Assembly (NCBI GenBank): GCA_965247565.1
Contig: CBDFHF010000003.1
Location: 2,356,001 to 2,420,000, forward strand
Direction of reading: 5' to 3'
Length of the DNA stretch: 64,000 nucleotides
Source: CBDFHF01 sp965247565
Lineage (GTDB): Bacteria; Pseudomonadota; Gammaproteobacteria; Methylococcales; Methylomonadaceae
Part shown: in pieces, positions 53,236-62,189 of the stretch
Numbering within the stretch: the stretch's first letter is position 1
Layout of the letters: every line of letters starts with the position of its first letter
The notes under the pieces: model-generated
Databases searched by the model: none
Seen by the model: the letters and a program-made list of their open reading frames with translations, nothing else
Told to the model about the DNA's origin: nothing
Made by a program: the position numbers and the translations under genes

Positions 53236-54882
53236 TTAGCCCTCCACGGCACGGCCTTTTTGCGGAAATAATCCACGCGGGCGTTTTTGAATAAATAAAA
53301 TGATGAATACCAACACCAATATTTTGGCTAATACTGCACCGGCAAAGGGTTCGAGTAATTTGTTGGCAACGCCTAAAGAAAACCCGGCTAATAAGGTTCC
53401 CCATAAGTTTCCAACTCCGCCGAACACCACGACCATAAACGAATCGACGATGTAGGCTTGGCCCAGGTTTGGCCCGACATTAGTAATCTGGCTTAAGGCC
53501 ACCCCTGCAATGCCAGCAATACCGGAACCTAAACCAAATGTCATGGCATCAACCCAAGCGGTTGGAATGCCCATGGCTTTGGCCATATTACGGTTTTGCG
53601 CCACCGCCCTAACTTCCAAGCCTAAGCGCGTGCGTTTTAGAATTTGCAGCAATAGCGCAAACACCAGTAAACAAAACACCAGGATGTAAAAGCGGTTCCA
53701 GGTTAAGGATAAGAAATCGTTAATCTGCCAACTGCCGCTCATCCATTCTGGTGTGGCGACGCTACGATTTAACGGCGAGAAAATAGATCGTACGGTTTGC
53801 TGTAAAAACAAGCTGACGCCGAAGGTGGCTAGTAAGGTTTCTAGTGGTCTGCCATATAAAAACCGGATAATACCGCGCTCAATGGCAATGCCAACCAATG
53901 CTGAAATCATAAACGCAGCTGGGATAGATAAAATTAATGACAAGCCCAAATGGTCTGGCATCAATTGTTGCATGACATAAGTGGTATAAGCACCCAGCAT
54001 CATTAACTCGCCATGCGCCATGTTAATCACGCCCATTACCCCAAAGGTAATCGCTAGGCCGATAGCCGATAGCACCAACACGGCACCTAAACTTAATCCA
54101 AAAAACAGGGTTTCTGTGATCGAATATAACTGTAATTTGGCGTTAATATCAACCAGCGCCAGTTTTGCCTGATTACGCACGTCGGTGTCAGTTTCTAAAT
54201 ACTTGCCGTCGCTGTCCTTTTCTTGCAGGGTATTTAAACGGTTAACCACTTCCTGACTGGCGTGGTCTTTTAATAAATCGATGGCTTGCATTCGTGCATT
54301 TTTGTCAGTGCTATCCAACTGCGCCAAGCCCAGCACTAATTTAATTTCAGCCTGGACTGCCTTATCGGTTTCTTGTGGCAAACGGTCACGTAACATCGTC
54401 AGGCTTTCTTCATCTACAGCTTTGGCAATTGCTTTTACAGCACCCAAACGTACGTCGGCTTGCTCAGCCGTCAACTCTAAGCGGCCAATGGTTTTTCGCA
54501 AAGCAATTCTAAGCGTATTATTTAAAGTGATTTTTTGGGTGGCATCGCGTTTAATCAAACCTAAATCTTGACCGGTTTGAGCATCACGCATGTTATATCC
54601 GGCATCGACTTCTTTGCCTATTGCCAGCTTACCCGTTGTTTTTAGATTAAATAACTGCCCGTCCAGCAAGGCTTGCAGCACGAGTATTGACCTGGGTTCT
54701 TTAACGGCCGCCAATTGTTCGATGGCAGCAGCGCGGTCTTGCATGGAAGGTGCGTTTAATTTGGCCAAGGCTGAATTGAATAGTTCGCTACTGCCGTTAT
54801 CTTGGCCTAGTGTCAGACAGGGCAGGATGAGTAATAACATTGCCATCATATTCAGGCATTGTTTGCATAATTTAAATTTCAT
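53236..54882 (-). CDS. urtB: Urea ABC transporter permease UrtB with N-terminal periplasmic domain
   Basis: A 548-residue LivH-type permease. The first ~250 residues are a signal peptide followed by a helical, HEAT-like exported domain (DRAAAIEQLAAVKEPRSILV, AVKAIAKAVDEESLTMLRDR), as in most UrtB proteins. The membrane part has ITFGVMGVINMAHGELMMLG, RPLETLLATFGVSLFLQQTV and SFMVVVFGGVGNLWGTLLAG. ATG 54882 has GGAG 5 nt upstream and is preferred over an upstream start. Confidence 0.94.
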   Translation of the reverse strand: MKFKLCKQCLNMMAMLLLILPCLTLGQDNGSSELFNSALAKLNAPSMQDRAAAIEQLAAVKEPRSILVLQALLDGQLFNLKTTGKLAIGKEVDAGYNMRDAQTGQDLGLIKRDATQKITLNNTLRIALRKTIGRLELTAEQADVRLGAVKAIAKAVDEESLTMLRDRLPQETDKAVQAEIKLVLGLAQLDSTDKNARMQAIDLLKDHASQEVVNRLNTLQEKDSDGKYLETDTDVRNQAKLALVDINAKLQLYSITETLFFGLSLGAVLVLSAIGLAITFGVMGVINMAHGELMMLGAYTTYVMQQLMPDHLGLSLILSIPAAFMISALVGIAIERGIIRFLYGRPLETLLATFGVSLFLQQTVRSIFSPLNRSVATPEWMSGSWQINDFLSLTWNRFYILVFCLLVFALLLQILKRTRLGLEVRAVAQNRNMAKAMGIPTAWVDAMTFGLGSGIAGIAGVALSQITNVGPNLGQAYIVDSFMVVVFGGVGNLWGTLLAGFSLGVANKLLEPFAGAVLAKILVLVFIILFIQKRPRGLFPQKGRAVEG

Positions 54883-54938
54883 ATCTGCTCCGAAAATCAC
54901 CAATCAGAATTTGGTTGGTACAGCACTTTGATCTGGAT

Positions 54939-55078
54939 GTAGGGTGGGATAGGTGCACATTCGGCTGGATTTTAATTGGGTCACCGAAAACTCGTACCAC
55001 ATCAATGGTGGGTTACGACGCGCCTTAAGCTAAGTGATTTACCTAAATCCTGACCAATGCGCGTCTAACCCACCCTAC
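54939..55078. repeat. 140-bp palindromic repeat between urtA and urtB
   Basis: The ends GTAGGGTGGG (54939) and CCCACCCTAC (55069) are perfect inverted repeats. Inside the right half, GGTGGGTTACGACGCGC (55007-55023) pairs with GCGCGTCTAACCCACC (55059-55074) with one bulge. It resembles the CCCACCCTA-ended intergenic repeats common in many gammaproteobacteria. On the urtA transcript it would fold strongly. Confidence 0.7.
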
Positions 55079-55089
55079 GGATTGCTTAA

Positions 55090-56391
55090 TTATTTAAAAT
55101 TTTGACCGGAACACTTCTTGGTTTTGGTGTTGTAATTACCGCAACTAATCGGCGCTGTCCAATCAGCCAGAATCGGTTTGCTTTCCGGCAAGAAATCAGA
55201 CCAGGCATCACCATCTACAACTTTATTGGTTTGCCAAACGGTTAAAAATTGGCCGTCATCTTGGATTTCGCCGATCAACACCGGTTTGCTGATGTGATGA
55301 TTAGGGAGCATTTTGGAAGTGCCACCGGTCAAGTTGGGAAACTCAACGCCGATAATGGCAGCCTGCACTGCAGCTGGATCGGTTGATCCGGCTTTTTCTA
55401 CCGCTTTTACCCACATGTTAAAACCGATGTAATGTGCTTCCATTGGGTCGTTAGTGACCCGTTTTGGATTTTTAATATAATCCTTCCATTGCTTGATAAA
55501 GGCGGCATTTTTGGTGGTATCCACACTCATGAAATAATTCCACGCGGCCAAATGCCCAACCAATGGTTTGGTGTCCATACCGGACAATTCCTCTTCACCC
55601 ACTGAGAAAGCAATAACTGGAATCTTCTCAGCAGAAATGCCTTGGTTACCTAACTCTTTATAAAACGGGATATTGGCATCACCATTAATTGTAGAAACCA
55701 CTGCCGTTTTCTTACCGGCAGAACCAAACTTCTTAATGTCCGCCACAATGCTTTGCCAATCAGAATGTCCAAATGGCGTGTAATTGATCATGATGTCTTT
55801 TTTAGAAACACCTTTTGCAATCAAATACGCTTCCAGGATTTTATTGGTGGTACGCGGATAAACATAATCCGTTCCAGCTAACACCCAGCGTTTAACTTTT
55901 AAATCATTCATTAAATAGTCAACAGCCGGAATTGCTTGTTGGTTTGGAGCAGCACCCGTGTAAAACACGTTTTTTGATGACTCTTCTCCTTCGTATTGCA
56001 CAGGGTAAAACAGCAAGCCATTCAATTCTTCCACAACAGGCAATACCGATTTACGGGATACTGAAGTCCAGCAGCCAAAGATCGCGGCTACTTTGTCTTT
56101 GCTTAATAATCCACGGGCTTTTTCCGCAAACAACGGCCAGTTGGAAGCAGGGTCAACCACTACGGCTTCCAGTTTCTTGCCCAATAAGCCACCTTTTTTG
56201 TTTTGCTCATCAATCAACATGAGCATGGTGTCTTTTAACGTGGTTTCACTGATTGCCATGGTGCCGGACAACGAGTGCAATACGCCGACTTTAATGGTGT
56301 CTTCTGCCCAAGCATTGCTGGCAACTAGGGTTAATGCGGCAACTGAACTGGCTAAGGCCAGTTTTTTAAGTTTTATAGATAATTTGTTCAT
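55090..56391 (-). CDS. urtA: Urea ABC transporter substrate-binding protein UrtA
   Basis: A 433-residue periplasmic binding protein of the Leu/Ile/Val type: signal peptide ending ASNAWAED, then IKVGVLHSLSGTMAISETTL, GKKLEAVVVDPASNWPLFAE, AAIFGCWTSVSRKSVLPVVE and PFGHSDWQSIVADIKKFG, all typical of UrtA. It lies 29 bp after the porin gene and is separated from urtB by the palindromic repeat. Confidence 0.96.
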   Translation of the reverse strand: MNKLSIKLKKLALASSVAALTLVASNAWAEDTIKVGVLHSLSGTMAISETTLKDTMLMLIDEQNKKGGLLGKKLEAVVVDPASNWPLFAEKARGLLSKDKVAAIFGCWTSVSRKSVLPVVEELNGLLFYPVQYEGEESSKNVFYTGAAPNQQAIPAVDYLMNDLKVKRWVLAGTDYVYPRTTNKILEAYLIAKGVSKKDIMINYTPFGHSDWQSIVADIKKFGSAGKKTAVVSTINGDANIPFYKELGNQGISAEKIPVIAFSVGEEELSGMDTKPLVGHLAAWNYFMSVDTTKNAAFIKQWKDYIKNPKRVTNDPMEAHYIGFNMWVKAVEKAGSTDPAAVQAAIIGVEFPNLTGGTSKMLPNHHISKPVLIGEIQDDGQFLTVWQTNKVVDGDAWSDFLPESKPILADWTAPISCGNYNTKTKKCSGQNFK

Positions 56392-56419
56392 ATCGATAGT
56401 CCTGAGTGGTTAGTTATGA

Positions 56420-57649
56420 TTAAATTTGCCATTGAAAGCCAAGTTTCACTGCATTGCCGTGATCGCCTGTGGCTGTTGAGCTGTAGTTCAACCCTTTTGA
56501 CATCAGGTCACCGTATTCCCAACTTAAGGAAACACGAGCATTGTGACCGTCGATGACGTAGTTAACACCACCTTCATAAGCGTTGCGGTTGGTACTGCCG
56601 CTAGGCATGACATTGACATATTTAAGATATGGCTGAAATTGGCCGATACCTATTTTTTTCGGGAATAAATACATGGCGCTGACATCGTAAGCATTGCCTT
56701 CAAACATGGCAAACCCTCCACCAGCATCACGGGCCGCTTGACTGTAACCAGTAATTCCATAGTTCTTGTACTCGCCGTTGACCGTGACGACTCCTTTGTT
56801 GGGTAGGACTTTTTCAAGCAAAATGTCTACGCTGGTACCGCGAAAATTTCCTGACTCTGTTTGTGTACCTGCACCACCTTCTTGGTATTGGTTTGAAACT
56901 CCCAACGTTAAAATATCACCGCCTTTACCATAATAGGTACCTGACGTGTAATAACCTGGATTTTTTTCAATCTCCCAAAAATTGTACGCAAAGCGTTGTG
57001 CATACAATAAATTGTCATCAATGTTGGCCCCACCTCTTAATCCACGGAAAAAACCAACAGCATATTGGAAACGACCATCAAATGCTGCTCCCCAAAAGGT
57101 AGCACCGTCATCACGGCCAAAAGACCCCGCAGAAGTACCATCAGATTTGATGGTCAAATTAAAATCAGCTGGTTCAAATGGAGTCCCCGCACTAAATACG
57201 TTATAAATAGCACTGTAAAAAGGCCCATTCATTTCACGACGTTCCGCAGGCACCAACATCCGGCCGACCCATAAATTGACATAATGGTTGTATTCAAATT
57301 TACCGATAGCATCTAATACCCGCACTTCGCCGCCATTGCTGCAGGTCTGGCAATCGGTGTTGAATTCCACTTTCAGGTATTTATGGATTTGCCCATTTAC
57401 ATACAGACGAATGTTATCCAGATTAAAATCATTACTCCATTTGTCACCATTCGCGCCCGCGCCCGCTTCAGCAGATTGAAAGCTGGTCCGCAAGCCAGCA
57501 CCAATACTTACCCATTTGGTATCATCAATTTTAAAAGTCGCCCCGGCCTGTGCCGTCGGTATCTGCCCAGTTGCCAAGGTCATTAAAGCCATTGCCGGCA
57601 GCAATTGCTTACTTCGTTTCATAGCTAAGGTTGGTTTAATATCACTCAT
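56420..57649 (-). CDS. Outer-membrane porin of the urea cluster (phosphate-selective porin O/P-like)
   Basis: A 409-residue beta-barrel protein with a signal peptide (MKRSKQLLPAMALMTLATGQ, cleavage after AQA). The mature part has alternating strands, LRTSFQSAEAGAGANGDKWS, VGRMLVPAERREMNGPFYSA and the C-terminal AVKLGFQWQI ending on a hydrophobic residue. The fold resembles OprO/P porins. First gene of the cluster, it probably admits urea across the outer membrane (by context). GGGGGA lies about 8 nt before ATG 57649. A Cys pair, CQTC, in the barrel is unusual. Confidence 0.85.
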   Translation of the reverse strand: MSDIKPTLAMKRSKQLLPAMALMTLATGQIPTAQAGATFKIDDTKWVSIGAGLRTSFQSAEAGAGANGDKWSNDFNLDNIRLYVNGQIHKYLKVEFNTDCQTCSNGGEVRVLDAIGKFEYNHYVNLWVGRMLVPAERREMNGPFYSAIYNVFSAGTPFEPADFNLTIKSDGTSAGSFGRDDGATFWGAAFDGRFQYAVGFFRGLRGGANIDDNLLYAQRFAYNFWEIEKNPGYYTSGTYYGKGGDILTLGVSNQYQEGGAGTQTESGNFRGTSVDILLEKVLPNKGVVTVNGEYKNYGITGYSQAARDAGGGFAMFEGNAYDVSAMYLFPKKIGIGQFQPYLKYVNVMPSGSTNRNAYEGGVNYVIDGHNARVSLSWEYGDLMSKGLNYSSTATGDHGNAVKLGFQWQI

Positions 57650-57761
57650 GTTGGTTCCCCCAAAGGTACAGTGTGATTTGGTAAAGCATTCAGCTCATGC
57701 AAATGCAGCCATAGTGTTTCGGCTGGGGTGATTATTTTGTTTGGGGAGGTTTTTCGCAATG

Positions 57762-57789
57762 CGTCATATAACTCATCAGTTAAATGACG
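57762..57789. promoter_or_regulatory. Palindromic operator candidate between the urea cluster and the divergent lipoprotein gene
   Basis: CGTCATATAACT (57762-57773) and AGTTAAATGACG (57778-57789) are inverted repeats, 11 of 12 matching, around a 4-bp spacer. It lies 113 bp upstream of the porin start and 113 bp upstream of the lipoprotein start, where a regulator controlling both directions would bind. Confidence 0.5.
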
Positions 57790-57901
57790 TATAGGCACAA
57801 ATCAAGGCTTTGCTTATTGTTATAATCAGAATTTAGCTGGGTAATCCTCATGCGGAACTCAGCTTGACCATGAAATCAAACTAATCTGAGCTCATAGATT
57901 T

Positions 57902-58657
57902 ATGTATAAACAACTGAATTGTTACCTTGTTTTACTCGCTGCTTTAGATTTAGTCGCTTGTGCGCCTACTCCGGTAAAAAAAAAGCAGGCATTTGATTTC
58001 AGCACTATCGGCAGAATTGAAGTGCAAATAAATGCCGACGACCCTTCGGTTTTACCTATCGATTTAGCAGACAAGGTGAGTAAAAATTTGGCCGGTTGGG
58101 AATATCCTATAGGAGCAAAATCTGGGCAAGCAATCAGCCATGTTTTAAAAGCACAAGTCGGTACTATTGAACATGCCAGTACGCCATCCGGTTTTTCGTT
58201 TTCTGCCGGTAATTCGGACCCTAGAGCCATGGAGTTTCAAAAAACCGACGTTTTACCCATCAACTGCACATTAACATCCATCATTCATCCTGAACAAGCC
58301 AGTGAATTAAGCATGGGCTTTACTGCCAGCAAAACAGACAGACGAGCATTTGCCTTAGATAAGCTGTCCGATCATATCAGTACCGTTTGTTTTAATTTAT
58401 TACGAGAAGTTAAATGGCCTGAAGCAGGAAAGAATGAGGAATACTCGACTATAAAACCCAGCTGGATGCCGGAAATCCGTATTGAAAACAAAAGCATTCC
58501 AGTTGAAAAACCCAAAGTCAGCAATAGCTCTACCTCTGACAAAACCACTGAGGATGAACCAGTCACGATTGAAGAAGGTAGCGAACAACGTAAGGAAATC
58601 ATTATCCATAATCAAGGAACACCGGTAATTTTGCATTTTGGGCATGAGCGGCGCTAA
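57902..58657 (+). CDS. Lipoprotein of unknown function
   Basis: A 251-residue protein with a lipoprotein signal (MYKQLNCYLVLLAALDLVAC, acylated Cys20). The mature part has an unknown domain (RIEVQINADDPSVLPIDLAD; VLPINCTLTSIIHPEQASEL) and a Ser/Thr/Glu-rich tail (about residues 195-235). No family is recognised. It is divergent from the urea cluster and precedes the permease-kinase gene by 187 bp. Confidence 0.7.
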   Translation: MYKQLNCYLVLLAALDLVACAPTPVKKKQAFDFSTIGRIEVQINADDPSVLPIDLADKVSKNLAGWEYPIGAKSGQAISHVLKAQVGTIEHASTPSGFSFSAGNSDPRAMEFQKTDVLPINCTLTSIIHPEQASELSMGFTASKTDRRAFALDKLSDHISTVCFNLLREVKWPEAGKNEEYSTIKPSWMPEIRIENKSIPVEKPKVSNSSTSDKTTEDEPVTIEEGSEQRKEIIIHNQGTPVILHFGHERR

Positions 58658-58844
58658 GCCAAACGCTATTGGAGTACTATTACATGGCCAGCTTATTGGA
58701 TTGCTGGCGCAACTTAGTAATCTTTCATGCCGCTATCGAGTATTTCTAAAGCGCCTTTTACCTAAGCCAGCGCTTAGTTAAATAAAGGAAGACAAACCGA
58801 TGTTTCGGCTGCTTTTTTTAAATTAATTCACTGGAGAAACAGCT

Positions 58845-61800
58845 ATTCATTTCAATATCTCCAAAATTCGCCGCGACTACAATGCTTGGGTGGCCAATGA
58901 AATGCTGGAAGATTATGCCTTGCGTTTTGCACCGCGCACTTTCCGCAAATGGTCAGAGTTTCAAGTTGCCAGCACAGCATTCGGGTCAACGTCGTTTCTT
59001 GTCTTAGAAGCGATCGGTGGTTTTTTATCCATCAATTATGGTTTTACCAATGCGGTTTGGGCAATATTGGTCGTTGGTTTAATCATATTTATCACAAGCT
59101 TCCCAATCAGCTATTACGCTGCCCGCTACAACATTGATATTGATTTAATGACCCGAAGTGCCGGATTTGGTTATATCGGCTCAACTGTCACATCACTGAT
59201 TTACGCCTCGTTTACCTTCACTTTGTTTGCTCTGGAAGCCTCGATTATGTCGTTGGCGCTGGAGCTGTATTTTCATATACCGATTGCGCTAGCTCATATC
59301 GTTAGCGCGGTGATTGTTATTCCATTAGTTACTTTCGGCATTACCACCATCAGCCGAATGCAACTTTGGACGCAACCCTTGTGGTTGATATTGTTGATAA
59401 CACCTTATGTAAGTGTCTATATGCACGAGCCGGAAGCATTAATGACCCTAAAAACTTACTTTTGGATTGCCGGTAGTGGTCAGCAGTTTAATTGGATGTT
59501 ATTTGGCAGCGCCGCTACCGTGGCTTTTTCAATGGTGGCGCAAATTGGTGAACAAGTAGACTTTCTAAGGTTTATGCCGGAATTGACTGAAAAAAATCGA
59601 TTTCGTTGGTGGGCAGCGACTATTTGCGCTGGACCAGGCTGGATTTTGTTTGGCATGCTCAGGCAAATTGGTGGCGCTTTGCTGGCGCACTTAGCTATAC
59701 GCCACGGCATTGATCCCGTTCATGCCCACGAACCAACCCAAATGTACTTGGTGGCTTATAAAGAAATATTTTCAGACAGCGAATTGGCGCTAGCTGTAAC
59801 AACGCTTTTTGTGATGATTTCTCAGATTAAAATTAATGTTACCAATGCCTACGCAGGGTCGTTGGCGTGGTCCAATTTTTTCTCGCGCTTGACCCACAGT
59901 CATCCTGGCCGAGTGGTTTGGTTAGGATTTAATGTCTGTATTGCGTTGTTGTTGATGGAATTTGGCGTGTTTGGGGCTTTAGAGAAAGTATTGGGTTTGT
60001 TTTCCAATATGTCGATTGCCTGGATCAGCGCAGTGGCTGCGGAATTATTAATCAATAAACCCTTAGGTCTTAGCCCTAAAATTGTTGAATTTAAACGAGC
60101 CTATTTGCCGGATTTAAACCCAGTCGGCATTCTTTCAACCTTTGTTGCTTCAGTGGTTTCGATAGCTGCCTATTTAGGTTTGTTGGGTGATGTCGCACAA
60201 GCCTTTTCCGGTTTTATCGCTTTAACTCTGGCATTCATCCTGGTGCCCTGTATTGCTCTTGTGTATGGTAAAGATCGTTATTTAGCCCGAGACAGTCAGG
60301 TAAACAACCAAGCCTTAGTCAGCAGGTGCAGCATTTGCGAAAATACCTTTGAACGCGAAGATATGGCTTATTGCCCAGTGTACGAAGGCAGTATCTGTTC
60401 CTTATGCTGTACATTGGATTCACGCTGCATGGATGCCTGTAAGCCGGGCTGGCGTCTGGACGATTATTTAGAAACCGTTGCCGAAACCTGTTTACCTAAA
60501 TGGTTTAACCTCAGTTTAAGACTGCGTTTAATTCGCTTTAGCCTGTTGTTTTTGTTCCTGACCGTTTTAACCAGTATTTTTGTCGGTATTATTTATTATC
60601 AAGATTTGTTGGCTGCTGAACAATTTCCCGCTGCATTCAATTTATTGCTGGAAAATTTTGTTAAGGTCTATGCCTCATTACTGGTTTTTATAGGCTTGTG
60701 TACCTGGTGGCTGATATTAAATGACGAAAGCCGTCGTGTGGCGCATGAAGAAATTGCCAAGCAAACCCAGCGGTTATTAGCTGAAATTGCGGAACACGAA
60801 AAAACCGATGCCAAATTACAGCAAGCCATCAAAATGGCAGACCGAGCCAATAGCGCAAAAAGCCGCTTCCTCAGCAATATGAGCCATGAAATTCGTACCC
60901 CATTAAATAGTATTGTCGGCTATGCCTATATCTTGCAAAAAGATCCAGAAATTCCGGCACACCGACGTCAGGCCGTAGAAATTTTAAAACGTAGCGGTGA
61001 ACATTTATCAGCACTTATCGAAGATATATTGGATATTGCCCGTATTGAGGCTCGTAAGTTTGAATTTAGGAATGAACCCATTGATTTTCCCAATTTTATT
61101 GAGCATCTGGTCAGTGTTTTTAAACCCCAGGCTGAAGCAAAAGGCTTAGAGTTTTATTGTCAAATTGTCAATACCTTGCCAATCTGGATTCGAGGTGATG
61201 AGAAACGGGTAGGGCAAATATTGATTAATTTATTGGGAAATGCCATTAAATTTACAAATAGCGGTCAAATAGTACTTAAAATTGGCTACAGTTGCGGGGT
61301 TATCACGTTTCAGATTATCGATACGGGACCAGGAATTCATAAAGATCAATTACAAAACATATTCCAACCCTTTACCCAATTACCTCAAGAGAACCTAAGT
61401 TCCGGTAGCGGTTTAGGACTTACCATCAGTAAAATTTTATGCGAAATCATGGGTGGAGACTTGGCCGTAGTTAGCAAACCTAATCAAGGCTCCACCTTCA
61501 CTGTCCGTTTGCTATTACCTAATTTAGGTGGTGATCAATTCTACTCTCTAGAAGATGATATTGTCGGCTATGAAGGGTCAACTAAAACAATACTCATCGT
61601 GGATGATCAGTCTGAGCATCGACAATTGATTAAATCAATTCTGGAGCCGTTAGGATTCTCAGTGATTGAAGCTGCCTGTGGCGAGGCGTGTTTGCAGTAC
61701 ATCAGCCAATCTAGGACCGATTTGATTCTCTTGGATTTACGAATGCCGGGATACGACGGAGCAGCTACCGCACATCAATTGCGCAAACAAGGCTGTAGCA

Positions 61801-62189
61801 TTCCAATAATCGTTTTAAGCGCCAACGCCTATCCTATCGACCGACTCAATGCAATTAATGCCGGTTGTAATGATTTTTTAACAAAACCTATTCAAGTCAT
61901 TGAGTTACTTTTCAAGCTTAAATTACATTTAGCTTTAACATGGCGTTATCAGGAGACCGCTACTGATGAAATAGTCGTAAAACTATTACCCACTAGCGCC
62001 CATTTAAAAGACATTAACGACTACGTGAAAATTGGCGATTTGTTTGGGCTAAAGCATTATTTAACTGAGCTAGTTAAACTTCAGCCTGGCTACCAAGATT
62101 TTGCCCGTCAGTATATTGATTTAGCCAGTGAATTTAGATTGCAAGAAATCAAAATACTTTTGCAGCAAGCCGGTTTGGAACAAGCATAA
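58845..62189 (+). CDS. NCS1-type permease fused to hybrid histidine kinase
   Basis: A protein of about 1114 residues. The N-terminal ~480 residues form a 12-helix NCS1 (purine/cytosine/hydantoin) permease-like domain (SFLVLEAIGGFLSINYGFTN, DLMTRSAGFGYIGSTVTSLI). Then come a Cys-rich motif (CSICENTFEREDMAYCPVYE, with six more Cys, probably metal-binding), two membrane helices, a coiled linker, the kinase core (H-box SNMSHEIRTPLNSIVGYA; N-box INLLGNAIKFTN; G-box GSGLGLTISKIL) and a receiver domain (DLILLDLRMPGYDG). Such fusions act as transporter-like sensors. The first NTG codon is GTG 58890, but ATT 58845 has GGAG 8 nt upstream and gives the conserved ISKIRRDYNAWVANEML start. Confidence 0.85.
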   Translation: MHFNISKIRRDYNAWVANEMLEDYALRFAPRTFRKWSEFQVASTAFGSTSFLVLEAIGGFLSINYGFTNAVWAILVVGLIIFITSFPISYYAARYNIDIDLMTRSAGFGYIGSTVTSLIYASFTFTLFALEASIMSLALELYFHIPIALAHIVSAVIVIPLVTFGITTISRMQLWTQPLWLILLITPYVSVYMHEPEALMTLKTYFWIAGSGQQFNWMLFGSAATVAFSMVAQIGEQVDFLRFMPELTEKNRFRWWAATICAGPGWILFGMLRQIGGALLAHLAIRHGIDPVHAHEPTQMYLVAYKEIFSDSELALAVTTLFVMISQIKINVTNAYAGSLAWSNFFSRLTHSHPGRVVWLGFNVCIALLLMEFGVFGALEKVLGLFSNMSIAWISAVAAELLINKPLGLSPKIVEFKRAYLPDLNPVGILSTFVASVVSIAAYLGLLGDVAQAFSGFIALTLAFILVPCIALVYGKDRYLARDSQVNNQALVSRCSICENTFEREDMAYCPVYEGSICSLCCTLDSRCMDACKPGWRLDDYLETVAETCLPKWFNLSLRLRLIRFSLLFLFLTVLTSIFVGIIYYQDLLAAEQFPAAFNLLLENFVKVYASLLVFIGLCTWWLILNDESRRVAHEEIAKQTQRLLAEIAEHEKTDAKLQQAIKMADRANSAKSRFLSNMSHEIRTPLNSIVGYAYILQKDPEIPAHRRQAVEILKRSGEHLSALIEDILDIARIEARKFEFRNEPIDFPNFIEHLVSVFKPQAEAKGLEFYCQIVNTLPIWIRGDEKRVGQILINLLGNAIKFTNSGQIVLKIGYSCGVITFQIIDTGPGIHKDQLQNIFQPFTQLPQENLSSGSGLGLTISKILCEIMGGDLAVVSKPNQGSTFTVRLLLPNLGGDQFYSLEDDIVGYEGSTKTILIVDDQSEHRQLIKSILEPLGFSVIEAACGEACLQYISQSRTDLILLDLRMPGYDGAATAHQLRKQGCSIPIIVLSANAYPIDRLNAINAGCNDFLTKPIQVIELLFKLKLHLALTWRYQETATDEIVVKLLPTSAHLKDINDYVKIGDLFGLKHYLTELVKLQPGYQDFARQYIDLASEFRLQEIKILLQQAGLEQA

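Noticed and set aside
57690..57710. Possible sigma-54 promoter (TGGCTGCATTTGCA on the minus strand) before the porin gene
   Set aside because: The GG and GC elements are two bases too close for a sigma-54 promoter.
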